Below, in pieces: positions 30,901-39,900 of a DNA stretch of 48,371 nt (position 1 is the first letter of the stretch; each line of letters starts with the position of its first letter). The position numbers and the translations under genes are program-made. The notes beneath the pieces were generated by a model, which saw only the letters and a list, made by a program, of their open reading frames with translations, was not told where the DNA came from and did no database searches. The stretch is from an uncultured Prevotellaceae bacterium (GTDB taxonomy: Bacteria > Bacteroidota > Bacteroidia > Bacteroidales > Bacteroidaceae). The stretch spans positions 1-48,371 of the forward strand of contig ONAG01000017.1 of the NCBI GenBank assembly GCA_900315745.1. Reading direction: 5' to 3'.

Positions 30901-31076
30901 CTTATTTGCAAGGCATAACAATATGGGGCAATGCCTCCAACGTGTTCACTGTCACCCATTACTTGGGCAGCGACCCCGAACGTGCTCAAACAGGCAGCAT
31001 CCTCTCACAAGGCATCGACACCGGTATGTTGGCGCCAGGCAGGTCATTCTCTCTGGGTGTAAATATCAATCTCTAA
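27927..31076 (+). CDS. SusC/RagA-type outer-membrane transporter (second, divergent plug)
   Basis: A 1049-residue TonB-dependent-like barrel. The signal ends LSAQ (residue 19), and a regulatory CarboxypepD-like domain (about 22-100, GQVVDAATGKPLAGVIV) follows. In place of the usual EVVV-type TonB box and the LQGRIAG motif there is ATSATLTAEANHFDNSS and then ISSHISNELGADVRSVNISG. Later plug elements are recognisable (MLIEGINSL, PLVVIDGVV, VTVMKNGTALYGAKAADGVILIETKR). The barrel contains NNTDWTKEVYENAFSQNYGINVQGG and ends SLGVNINL. It overlaps the upstream FAS1-like gene by 4 nt and is 13 nt before its SusD. It could work as a second, possibly TonB-independent or differently coupled, channel. 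Confidence 0.9.
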   Translation: MKRHILFALLLISSSLSAQDMKKVTGQVVDAATGKPLAGVIVQTYGDTKYSTLTDENGRYELNAPVYTRSILMRVDGYNIEQKAISNDVANGKLYSNAFRPNYKAATSATLTAEANHFDNSSEINISSHISNELGADVRSVNISGIPGIGNRMLIEGINSLHANAQPLVVIDGVVMDMQYNRHMLHDGYFNNLLTNINVNDIERVTVMKNGTALYGAKAADGVILIETKRNKSMATKIDVTINGRYEMLPKLPDMMNADDYRLYTTELLSGKTKTIGSMKYLNNDPSYFYYNQYHNNTDWTKEVYENAFSQNYGINVQGGDNVASYNLSVGYALGNSTLKKNDYTRFNMRLNTDIEVFRGLNVRFDASYSDVDRSLTDDNSPVDPLEGVITSTSFLGLTKAPFLSPYAFDINGKESHYLAEADDYLEGMFQGKGRLANPTSILNNGDGTNRNSFGNRLIMFAITPKYRINKHLNINEHFVLGLVNTNENYYLPIMGVPTFTVKGLDEGTRLQNYVQSQSARQTNIQSDTYLTWNNRYRAHSIDLRGGFRYISSDYNFTSQRGYNTGNDKTPNMNSSLQFKKTDGADDNTREITWYGLANYNFAERFYVNAGLSAHTSSRIGDDASGMKVAGVVWGLFPSIEGAWVLSNEKFLSGVKGINYLRLNAGFDITGNDDIDYTASRSYFVSNLMLNNQVTGLSIGNIGNTELKWETTKRATVGLEANLLNNRVSLRANLYKSWTSDLLSLRQLAWTSGLKENWTNGGKLENSGFDVSLSAKVLALKNVQWEIGASVGHYKNELTALPDNRPFTTDFYGAQVLTKVGQPVGVFYGWKSNGVYATAGEAEADKHYILTATGDKSYFKAGDVRFADLDNNGLIDDQDRCIIGDPNPDLFGNIFTTFSWKNLSLSAIFNYSMGNDVYNYQRSLLEGGSLFLNQTTAMNKRWTTEGQQTEIPRVSYTDPMGNSRFSDRWIEDGSFLRLSSVTLSYYIPVISTYLQGITIWGNASNVFTVTHYLGSDPERAQTGSILSQGIDTGMLAPGRSFSLGVNINL

Positions 31077-31089
31077 AAAGTATGCAATC

Positions 31090-32790
31090 ATGAAAAAAAC
31101 ATATCGTTTTCTCAGCATCATTTGTCTGTCGGCCCTGCTCGTAGGGTGTGCCGACATGATGGACACAGACTCCGAACTTGTGATGTTCGAAAAAGACAAC
31201 ACCTTGAACCATCCCACCGACTCCGTTTACAGCATCATGGGCATTATCGGCAAGATGCAGACGATAGCCGACCGCATCGTGCTGCTCGGAGAGGTGCGCG
31301 GCGACTTGATGACCACGACAGAAGCTGCTTCTTCAGACTTGAAGAACCTGGCAGCATTCAACTATTCTGCCGAGAACAAGTACAATGCTGTCAGCGATTA
31401 TTACGCTGTAATCAACAATTGCAACTATTTCATCGCCCACATTGACACCACGCTTCAACGTCGTGGACGCAACATCTTCACATCCGAGTATGCCGCAGTG
31501 AAGGCATTCCGCGCATGGACCTACTTGCAGCTGGTTCAGGCATACGGTGAAGTGCCACTTGTGGTTGACCCTGTGATGACCGAGCAAGATGCAAGGAATG
31601 AGATGAACAAAGGTCGTTCGGGAATTGTGGATATTTGCAACTACTTCATCAACGACCTCACCCCATATGCATTGGTGGAACTCCCACGCTATGGCAACAT
31701 AGGCAATTACAACTCACAGCAATTCTTCATCCCCATGCGGGCACTATTAGGTGACCTTTGCCTGTGGGCAGGTCGTTATGCAGAGGCAGCATCATGGTAT
31801 CATTCATATATAGGAGACAAGAACAATCCCAAGACTATGAACGTATCATCACGCACATTCTGGCCTTCCAACACCTCAGAGTTCAATAGGGCAACACCTT
31901 CCAGAGGTTACAGCATCACCAACACCAACGAGGCAGTGTCTTTCATACCTATGGAAGATAGAGTGTTCGACGGAGTGGTAAGCGACTTGACAAATGTCTA
32001 TCAGTCAACCAACGAGAACAACTATTATTTCCAGATGACCCCGTCGCCAGCCATGCTCAAGTTGTCGGCAGCCCAAACATATTGCATCGAGAACAACACC
32101 GGTGCAACTACCGACACAATCTATGTGCCAAAAGAAGGACTGATGGATGACATCTTGGCTGGAGACTTGAGATTGTATTCCAACTATTCGCAAAGGTCAA
32201 CAGGCGCACAGGATGAATACTCTGAATTCTCCACTTTGAGACAAACCATCAACAAAATCGTGGCGAGACAAATAACCACATACCGACTGAACATGATCTA
32301 TCTGCATTATGCAGAGGCACTCAACCGTGCAGGATTCCCACAATCAGCATTTACAATCTTGAAATATGGACTCTGTCCTGAGAATGTCGCCACACGCATA
32401 GACAGTTTGGAGCGTACAGAGGCAGCGCCATTGATTGACCTTGACGCCAACGTCTTCACAAAAGCCACCTCTATTGGTGTGCACTCCTTGGGTTCAGGCG
32501 AATCACAATCCAATGCATACTACGAGCTTCCTATGCCGCAAACGCAATTGGCGACACGTCAAGACACCATCAACTACCAAATACCTTTGGTGGAAGACAT
32601 GATTGTAGATGAATTGGCACTTGAAGGAGCATTCGAGGGTTACCGTTTCTACGACCTCATGAGGGTCGCCATCAGACGCAACGCCCCCGACTATCTCGCA
32701 TTGCCCATATCCAAGAGGAACGGAACCATTGACGAAGGAATACGCTCAATGCTCCAAGACCCCAAGAATTGGTATTTGCCACTTCGATGA
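31090..32790 (+). CDS. SusD/RagB-type lipoprotein (second)
   Basis: A 566-residue surface lipoprotein with the signal ending LLVGC (Cys20), followed by ADMMDTDSE. The SusD helical scaffold is seen in EYAAVKAFRAWTYLQLVQAYGEVPLVVDPVM (about 138-168) and in the C-terminal LALEGAFEGYRFYDLMRVAIRR, the divergent form of the conserved REREFxFEGxRWxDLxR motif. It is the last gene of the tight operon and pairs with the second SusC, 13 nt upstream. A stem-loop at 32800-32832 follows the stop. Confidence 0.92.
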   Translation: MKKTYRFLSIICLSALLVGCADMMDTDSELVMFEKDNTLNHPTDSVYSIMGIIGKMQTIADRIVLLGEVRGDLMTTTEAASSDLKNLAAFNYSAENKYNAVSDYYAVINNCNYFIAHIDTTLQRRGRNIFTSEYAAVKAFRAWTYLQLVQAYGEVPLVVDPVMTEQDARNEMNKGRSGIVDICNYFINDLTPYALVELPRYGNIGNYNSQQFFIPMRALLGDLCLWAGRYAEAASWYHSYIGDKNNPKTMNVSSRTFWPSNTSEFNRATPSRGYSITNTNEAVSFIPMEDRVFDGVVSDLTNVYQSTNENNYYFQMTPSPAMLKLSAAQTYCIENNTGATTDTIYVPKEGLMDDILAGDLRLYSNYSQRSTGAQDEYSEFSTLRQTINKIVARQITTYRLNMIYLHYAEALNRAGFPQSAFTILKYGLCPENVATRIDSLERTEAAPLIDLDANVFTKATSIGVHSLGSGESQSNAYYELPMPQTQLATRQDTINYQIPLVEDMIVDELALEGAFEGYRFYDLMRVAIRRNAPDYLALPISKRNGTIDEGIRSMLQDPKNWYLPLR

Positions 32791-32799
32791 TTTCCTATT

Positions 32800-32832
32800 C
32801 GGCATGTGCAAGTTTTTTGCTTGCACATGTCG
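32800..32832 (+). terminator. Hairpin after the second susD (possible partial terminator)
   Basis: CGGCATGTGCAAG pairs with CTTGCACATGTCG over 13 bp (one G-U) with a 7-nt T-rich loop. No U-tract follows, so termination may be partial, or the structure may protect the 3' end of the upstream operon mRNA. A new promoter box lies 70 nt downstream. Confidence 0.55.
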
Positions 32833-32879
32833 AAACACATTACTTGTTATTGTGAATAAAAAATGTGTTACAAACGGCA

Positions 32880-32910
32880 CTTGCCATTCACATATAAACA
32901 ATTAATTTTG
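32880..32910 (+). promoter_or_regulatory. Promoter of the 1242-residue secreted protein gene
   Basis: TAATTTTG (32903-32910) matches the -7 consensus, and CTTG (32880-32883), a near match to TTTG, lies 19 nt upstream. The start codon follows 48 nt after the -7 box. This suggests the gene can be transcribed independently of the SusCD operon. Confidence 0.55.
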
Positions 32911-32958
32911 CATGTTGAAAACTAATATACTTTATTATTTACCAAACCTAATTATCTC

Positions 32959-35900
32959 ATGAGTAAATTTTACAAAATCACTCTTGCAGTGTTGTTGTGC
33001 ATGTTCGGTGCATCCAACATCAATGCAGCAGAAAGCACTCCGTTGAATCAGGAGCTGTTTTTCTCTTGGGACGGATGGGGAGCAGATGCTCACAAAATCG
33101 GCCCAGCAGATTGTGCTTATGTTCTAAACGAGTCCACAGGCCAGCCCTATGGTGATCCTTCCGTGATCAATTATGCTGACCTGTCTCTCTATGCAAAACT
33201 GGTTGTCACTGTAACAGAAGGCACACCACGTTTCCTCTTCAACCGTACTATTGACGAAGGCCAATACAATGCCAACGAAGAAGAATCCAACCTGCTTGAA
33301 TACCCCAAGAATGGTTGGACCGACCGTTTCTTCACCGTTGAGGGCAACGATTACATCGTTGACTTGAAGAAGATGGTGAAAGAAAAGGGTTTCGCCCACC
33401 TTCACGCCATCAAGGGTGCCAACTGGAGCAACGTTACCGTTACCAGCATGGAACTCTATCGTGAAGGCAAGAGCCAGGTAGTAGGCTGGGTTGACCTTGT
33501 CAACAATGGTGACATGGAAGGCGACGATGTTAGCAGCTTCTTCTCCAAGGAGGCTCCATCAACAGAAGTTCTTCCCTCTGTAATCTATGACGGTGTTGGT
33601 GTAGATGGCAGCCGTGGTGTAATGGTTCAGTCAGCCGACAACCCCACACAAGACTGGGACACCCAATTCTGGATTTACCTTCCCGAGAATCTTGCTGAAG
33701 GCACGAAGTATCACGTACAATTCGACTATCGTTCAGACATTGACGGAGGTTCAGACACTCAATCACATGCCGAGCCAGGCGACTACATCCACTATGAGAT
33801 GATTGGTTCGCCCAACTTCACATCCGAATGGCAGCATTGGGATCGTGAAGGTGTGATCACCGCACAGCAGGCAGGTCCCAATAGTGGTGGTGGCCTCATG
33901 CACTCCATTGCCTTCAACCTGTCCAAGAACAAGGTTGCCACCCAGTTCTTCTTCGACAACATCAAGTTCGAAGTGTTCAAGCTTGGAACCATGGCAGAGT
34001 TCAGCAACGATGTCATCGAGATTGACTTTGGATTTGAGACCAACATGGCAGAGTTAGTCAAGGCTTCCGGCAAGAAGCGCTTGATGTATCCTTTGGATTG
34101 TGCAACAGTGAAAGTGGGCAACACCGTCATGCCATTGTATTCAGTAGAAGGCTTCGAAGACGGACGTTTCTACATTTTCTTGGAAGAGGCTGTCAACGAT
34201 GATGACGAAGTGGAAGTATCGTTCACAAACCCAAGCGACCCAGCATTCCACCTTATTTACACCTCAGGTCCTGGTGGTGATGTAAACAACTTCTCAGGTA
34301 TCGCCACCCACAACAGCGAGATTGAGGACAACGAAGGTTATCCTTATGCATTCTTGACACCTGTAGTGATGGTTGCCGACCCAGAAGACGGTTCATTCAA
34401 CCTGCCCAACAGCATCAACAACTTCTCACTGAAATTCGACAAGTTGGTGGATTGCGCTGCTTTGGAAGCCAAGCTCAACAACGACAAGCTCATCGTTACT
34501 CCAGCAGAAGGCTTTGCTGAGGAAATCACACTCTCTCGTGAAAACGCCAGCGACCTCGTTGACGGAGAATACACCATCTCTGTAACAAAGATTTATCCAG
34601 AAATGCGTCTGAGTGATGAAATCTTTGGTGACACAGTGTTTACAATCAACGTTGGCAAGGTCAACCTTGACCCAAGCGATGTTCCAGCCGACATGCTTCC
34701 CGACTATTTTGCTGAGACAAATGCCAACAGCATTCCAGAAGGATACATTGTCATCTTCGGTGAGGAAACCCGTGAATGGCCAAACTCTTACAGTTCAGGT
34801 GCACGTATGTTTGACTTTGCCGCTGGTGGTGACTTCACCAAAGGTCTCTACTTCCGCAGCGACTATGTTGAATATGGTAGCGTAGAAGGCCACAACCTCT
34901 CACTCAAGGCTGGCAAGAGATACAACATCCACTTCAATGCAGCAGCTTGGAAAGACAATGGCACACACATGAAGTTTGAAATTCTCAACGAGTTCGACGA
35001 GATTCTTTACGAACAAGTTGTGAAGACCACTCCAAATGTCAATGGCAACACAAGTGCAGCCGTCAACGGTTCTACCAGTGTTGACATCAAGTACATCCCA
35101 GAAGCAGACGGCAACTACAAACTCAGATGGAGACCAGCCACCAACGAAGCTGGCGACCAAGGAGGCTTCAACGAAGTTCTTCTCGCCAACCCACGCGTGA
35201 AGTACGTGCCCAACGTAGCCGGTATCGAGGAGACACAATTGCTCAACACAGCTTTGGAGAATGCAAAGAAGACCCTTGAGGAGAACTCAGCAGAACGCTT
35301 CAGCGGCATTGCATTCGAGACTCTGAAAGCAGCCATCGAGAAGTATGAGGCAGAAGGTCCTTCCTACACCGCCCCATCAGCATATCGCAAAGCAGCTGCT
35401 GCTCTTGACGAAGCTTCACAGGCACTGAAAGACCACCGCGCACTCTGCGACACCTACGATCCACTGCCAAAACAAGCACAAGAGATTGTTGACAACAATG
35501 CAAGCAAGAAGTTTGCCGGCACTTCTCTGTATGGCGAATTGGCAACAGTAGCAGCCAAGTATGTTACAAAGACCACTGAGACCCAGACAGACCCAGAGAC
35601 ACAAGAGACTACAGAAGTTGTGGTTATCAATGTCAAGGAACTGAAGGATGACGCAGAACTGCAAGCTGCCATCAACGAGCTCAAGACTTTGGTCAACACT
35701 GCAGCCCTGCTGTTCACTGAGGGTGAGTCAAAGACCTCTGATACAGGTGTTAAAGTTGCTATCGAGCGCCTCCGCCTTGGTGCAGAAGGTCTGAAGAGCC
35801 TTGGTGTTGCTGAGGACGACGCACTTATTGTTGCAGCCAACAACGCACTTGTTGATGACGATGAATTGGCAGAAGGCATCAAGAAACGCATGAAGGTGGT

Positions 35901-36687
35901 TCTCTATGAGCAACTGAAGAATGCCGACAACCATCTGTTCGACCCAACATTGGATGAGAACACTTTGGAGAATGTTTATCCTACATACGACATGACAGTG
36001 TTCGTGAAGAACCCGAACATCTACAAGTGCCAGGACAACATGAACTTCACCGACGAGAACGTACCAGGATGGGTAACTCCAGAGGGCTTCACCAGACCAG
36101 GTCTTAGCGTAGGATGGGGTCAGCCAAGAGGAACCAACGAAATTGCCGAAGACTGCATGTTCCAGACATGGGGTGGCAGCTACCGCGTAGAGCAGACCAT
36201 CACCGACCTCCCAGCAGGTGTTTACACCTTGAAGTTTGGCTTCGGCGAGCGTAATGACGAAGAGTCAAATGTTGACAACTACGCATACGCAAGCACTTCC
36301 GAGACACCAGAGGGCGAAGAAGGCTTCAGAGTTGACGCACCAGTCATTGGCCAGTCATTCCCATACACCAACATCGCTATTGAAGGCGTACCAGTTGTTG
36401 ATGGCATCCTGACCATCGGTGTCAATGCCGGACCATCATCTCACACATTCTTCAATGATGTCAGAGTACTCATTTCAGGCGCTGCCCCAGGCTTCGACTA
36501 TGGACAAGCTTATCAACAAGCTCTCGATGTCATCGACGAGAATGCAGTTCAGGCAGCATCAGTTAGAGCAATCGAGCTCTATGACCTGAATGGTCGTCGC
36601 ATCTCAACAGCTCAAAAGGGTGTCGTGATTGTTAAGAAATACATGAGCGATGGCACTACGAGAATTGAGAAGCTGATCAAGAAATAA
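32959..36687 (+). CDS. Large multi-domain secreted carbohydrate-binding protein
   Basis: A 1242-residue exported protein without a recognised catalytic site. Signal peptide 1-23 (ending NINAA). Residues about 24-170 are a jelly-roll. Residues about 177-340 are a CBM4/9/22-like module (NNGDMEGDD, DGSRGVMVQS, WDTQFWIY, HAEPGDYIHYE, FFFDNIKFE) of the kind found in Bacteroidetes xylanases. About 345-575 are Ig/beta-rich. About 578-755 are a module shared with the GH98 protein (WPNSYSSGARMF, AAWKDNG, TPNVNGNT). About 758-980 are helical repeats resembling FIVAR (ALENAKKTLEENS). About 990-1190 are another beta-sandwich. The tail (about 1200-1242), with YDLNGRRIS and ending KLIKK, resembles a T9SS sorting domain. 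It is likely a surface glycan-binding or scaffold protein of the locus, like XusE-type proteins beside xylan SusCD pairs. Exact function unknown. Confidence 0.85.
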   Translation: MSKFYKITLAVLLCMFGASNINAAESTPLNQELFFSWDGWGADAHKIGPADCAYVLNESTGQPYGDPSVINYADLSLYAKLVVTVTEGTPRFLFNRTIDEGQYNANEEESNLLEYPKNGWTDRFFTVEGNDYIVDLKKMVKEKGFAHLHAIKGANWSNVTVTSMELYREGKSQVVGWVDLVNNGDMEGDDVSSFFSKEAPSTEVLPSVIYDGVGVDGSRGVMVQSADNPTQDWDTQFWIYLPENLAEGTKYHVQFDYRSDIDGGSDTQSHAEPGDYIHYEMIGSPNFTSEWQHWDREGVITAQQAGPNSGGGLMHSIAFNLSKNKVATQFFFDNIKFEVFKLGTMAEFSNDVIEIDFGFETNMAELVKASGKKRLMYPLDCATVKVGNTVMPLYSVEGFEDGRFYIFLEEAVNDDDEVEVSFTNPSDPAFHLIYTSGPGGDVNNFSGIATHNSEIEDNEGYPYAFLTPVVMVADPEDGSFNLPNSINNFSLKFDKLVDCAALEAKLNNDKLIVTPAEGFAEEITLSRENASDLVDGEYTISVTKIYPEMRLSDEIFGDTVFTINVGKVNLDPSDVPADMLPDYFAETNANSIPEGYIVIFGEETREWPNSYSSGARMFDFAAGGDFTKGLYFRSDYVEYGSVEGHNLSLKAGKRYNIHFNAAAWKDNGTHMKFEILNEFDEILYEQVVKTTPNVNGNTSAAVNGSTSVDIKYIPEADGNYKLRWRPATNEAGDQGGFNEVLLANPRVKYVPNVAGIEETQLLNTALENAKKTLEENSAERFSGIAFETLKAAIEKYEAEGPSYTAPSAYRKAAAALDEASQALKDHRALCDTYDPLPKQAQEIVDNNASKKFAGTSLYGELATVAAKYVTKTTETQTDPETQETTEVVVINVKELKDDAELQAAINELKTLVNTAALLFTEGESKTSDTGVKVAIERLRLGAEGLKSLGVAEDDALIVAANNALVDDDELAEGIKKRMKVVLYEQLKNADNHLFDPTLDENTLENVYPTYDMTVFVKNPNIYKCQDNMNFTDENVPGWVTPEGFTRPGLSVGWGQPRGTNEIAEDCMFQTWGGSYRVEQTITDLPAGVYTLKFGFGERNDEESNVDNYAYASTSETPEGEEGFRVDAPVIGQSFPYTNIAIEGVPVVDGILTIGVNAGPSSHTFFNDVRVLISGAAPGFDYGQAYQQALDVIDENAVQAASVRAIELYDLNGRRISTAQKGVVIVKKYMSDGTTRIEKLIKK

Positions 36688-36721
36688 TATCTAATCAGGA
36701 CTTTTAGTCCATAATCCTATC

Positions 36722-36760
36722 AGAGGGCAAGCTGGCAATAAAACCAACTTGCCCTCTTTC
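36722..36760 (+). terminator. Intrinsic terminator after the multi-domain secreted protein
   Basis: AGAGGGCAAG and CTTGCCCTCT pair perfectly over 10 bp, with an inner TGG/CCA extension, and are followed by TTTC. The GC-rich stem 35 nt after the stop codon makes it the probable end of the transcript. A smaller hairpin, GGACTTTTAGTCC, lies at 36698-36710. Confidence 0.75.
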
Positions 36761-36837
36761 ATGTCCATGAAACATGACAAAAAATATTCGTCACATTTTA
36801 GTCCTCATCACCTTAATGTAGAAAAGACCAAAATGCG

Positions 36838-36845
36838 TAATTTTG
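36838..36845 (+). promoter_or_regulatory. Putative -7 promoter box of the GH98-CotH pair
   Basis: TAATTTTG matches TAnnTTTG and lies 81 nt upstream of the GH98 start, after the terminator at 36722-36760. The surroundings TAATTTTGCA resemble those of the previous gene's promoter. No -33 TTTG is visible. Confidence 0.5.
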
Positions 36846-36926
36846 CACAATCAATGCAAGTGATGGTTCAAATACCACCCAACAACAAGCAACTACCAAC
36901 GACCAACAAACATTCTACATTATAAA

Positions 36927-39900
36927 ATGACGAAAATCTATCAAAGAATCATCGCATTGGCACTACTGCTGATTAGTGCTACATTATCCATTTCCGCCCA
37001 GTCACGACGACCAATAAACTCAAAGCATCCGATGTGGCTCATACACGTTGACGTGTGGAACAAGGCAGACCCACAGAAAATCATAGATCTTATCCCGGAT
37101 GACATCAAGCCATTCGTCTGCATGAATCTTTCCCTTTCATGTCAATATGACACGGAAAAAGACGTGTATAAAATGCCGCAGAATGCCATACGCACATACA
37201 AGTCATGGGCTACAGTGTGCCAGCATAATGGCATGTGGTTTACATGTCAACCTGCAAGTGGAGGACACACCCACATCCAAGACGATGATTTGGAAACCTT
37301 CGAATACTTCTACAAAAGATACCCCAATTTCTTAGGTTGGAACTATGCCGAACAGTTTTGGGGCTTCGACGAAGCCAATGACAAGAGTTCAAGCACACAG
37401 ACATCACGCATAGCCCTCTTTGCAAAGCTCGTTCCCATGGCGCACAAATACGGTGGGTTCCTCACAATATCTTTCTGCGGCAACATTTGGTCGCACCTGC
37501 TCAACCCCATGGGAATGATGAAGCGCAACAAGGACTTGCTTGCAGCTTGCAAGGAATACCCTGAAGCCATCCTGTGGCTATACAAATACACCACTTCATC
37601 ATGCTTCTACAACAATGAGAGTGTAACCTTCGGACCATTTATCTCAGGCCTTGCAAAGAATTACGGTGTGCGCTACGACAATTGTGGTTGGAATGGTGCA
37701 TTAGATGCATTGTTGGGCAACAATCACGGAAAGAAATACCCAACAGCTGCCGGCATTGGTACAGTTATGGAACAAACTGCTGTTAATGGAGGAGCAGTAT
37801 GGGATGGTCCAGAGCTGATATGGACAGAAGACTTCCAAAACCTGAGCAATACCACGGTGAATGGTTATACAAGGAGGAATTGGGGCACATTCCCAGGATT
37901 CAAGAACGCATGGCTCGACATGTTCCATAAGATTATCGATGGGTCACTCTACATCCCAACACGCGAGGAAGTTGTAAACAAGACAAAAATAGTGGTTGTC
38001 AATGACGTCAACTCTGGCAACGACGAACAGAAATATGCCGCATGGGGCAGCCTTTATGATGGGTTGTACAAACAGTCAGACCCCTTCAACAGGGGCAACG
38101 GACAGTGGATGGACAACTTCTGCTATTTCAAGAAGACAGGTCGCTATGCCGCCATCCCTCTCGTAATTGGCCTATATGACGATGCCGCACGAGCAATACC
38201 AGTACAAGTGAAGAAATCCAATTACACGTCACGCTGGTCAACACAAGCCAAAAAGACAGCCGATTTCGATTCACAATATCCAGAAATCAGCAAAGGCGAC
38301 CTATATGTGTCACGCTACAAGAACCAACTTGTGACATACACGCCTTATACATACATGAATGCCAAGAAGAATGCGTCAGCCTTGATTCCACTTCTCTACA
38401 ACACTTGCGACAGCCTCAAGCTCACTTGGGGCAAGCTGAGCAGTGGCCTAATCCGCGAATACTCCGACCATATAAACTTGTATTTAAACAACTATCGCAG
38501 TGACACGATAACCATGGTACTTGATGAAATTACCGTTACTGGTGTGACATCAATGCCATCCTATGAAATGAAAAAACGAGTTCAGGCAACTGCCAATGCA
38601 ACAGCCAACTATGACGCTGAAGCCAAAACATTCACTTTAAGCGTGAGACACAATGGTCCAGTAGATTTGACACTCAACTGCAAGGGTGATGCAACAGACA
38701 AGAGCGCTGATGTCCTAAGCGACAGTTCCCTGTCCCTCGACCTTCCCAAACAGCCAGAAGAGTATCATGGTGAAATAATCATCGAAGCCGAAGACATGGA
38801 TTACAAGAGCATAAAAAGTTGCGTAACCGACCCATACGGTTGGTATCCTTCTGTCCGTGGACATGCAGGCAATGGCTTTGCCGACATGGGAACCAATTCA
38901 TCAGGTTCCCTCCGTCACTCCCTCAAGATCAAGAATGCTGGAGAGTACAACATCTCCGTGAGATATACATCACCACAGCGCGCAGGAAACTTGTTGGCAA
39001 CAATCAATGGAACAAGGAACACCCTTAGCTGCAAAAAGACAGCCACCAACCAATGGCTCAAGACCTCTTTTGTAGCTACACTGAATGAAGGAAGCAACGA
39101 GTTGATCATAAACAACACAAATGGTCTGAACATGTATATCGACCAGGTGATATACACACCTACCGATGTAGAACCAGAACGATTTGCAGTTTCCATCCGT
39201 CAGTCAGACCATGGATATGTGGTAGCCGACGTGGACTCGACAACAGAGGGAACCACGGTGACACTAACCGCCACGATAGATGAAGGCTATTCACTTAGAG
39301 GATGGAATGTATTGCACGGCGGTGTTATTATATCAGAAGATGGCACATTCATAATGCCAGACGACAATGTCACCATCCAGCCAATCTTCAGCGACGAGTC
39401 CGCTGTCTATGCCCTTGACTTTGGTTCGGTGTTAGGAGGCAACATGCCAGAAGGATGGCGTGCCGTACAAGAAGACAATGCCGTACACGAATACCCCAAC
39501 AGCTATAGTTCAGGAGCAAGGACATTCACAGGTTTCACCGGTTATCAGGGCAAGGCTCTCTATTGGAGGATAAACAACTGCGAATATGGTCGTCAGAATG
39601 GTTACCGTCTGCCTCTCGAATTAGGCAAATACAAGTTGTCTTTTGCCACAGCGGCATGGAAAGAGAAGCCATCCTACAAAGTCAGGATTCTCGATGAAAG
39701 CGGCAACGTCATAGCATCATCCGAGACATTGACAGCCACACCAAATGCAAATGGCAACACCGCAGCCAATCTGACTTCAGCAGCCCTCCATGAGTTGAAT
39801 TTTGAAATCACAAAAGCAGGCAACCATATCATAAGTTTCATCAACAATGGTACGGGCTTCGATGAATTCCTGCTACTTGAATGTCGCATCAACTCTACAG

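Noticed and set aside
16784-32790. Recent tandem duplication of one SusC/SusD pair into two
   Set aside because: The two SusC proteins differ strongly in the plug and the two SusD proteins share only scaffold motifs, so a recent duplication is not supported.
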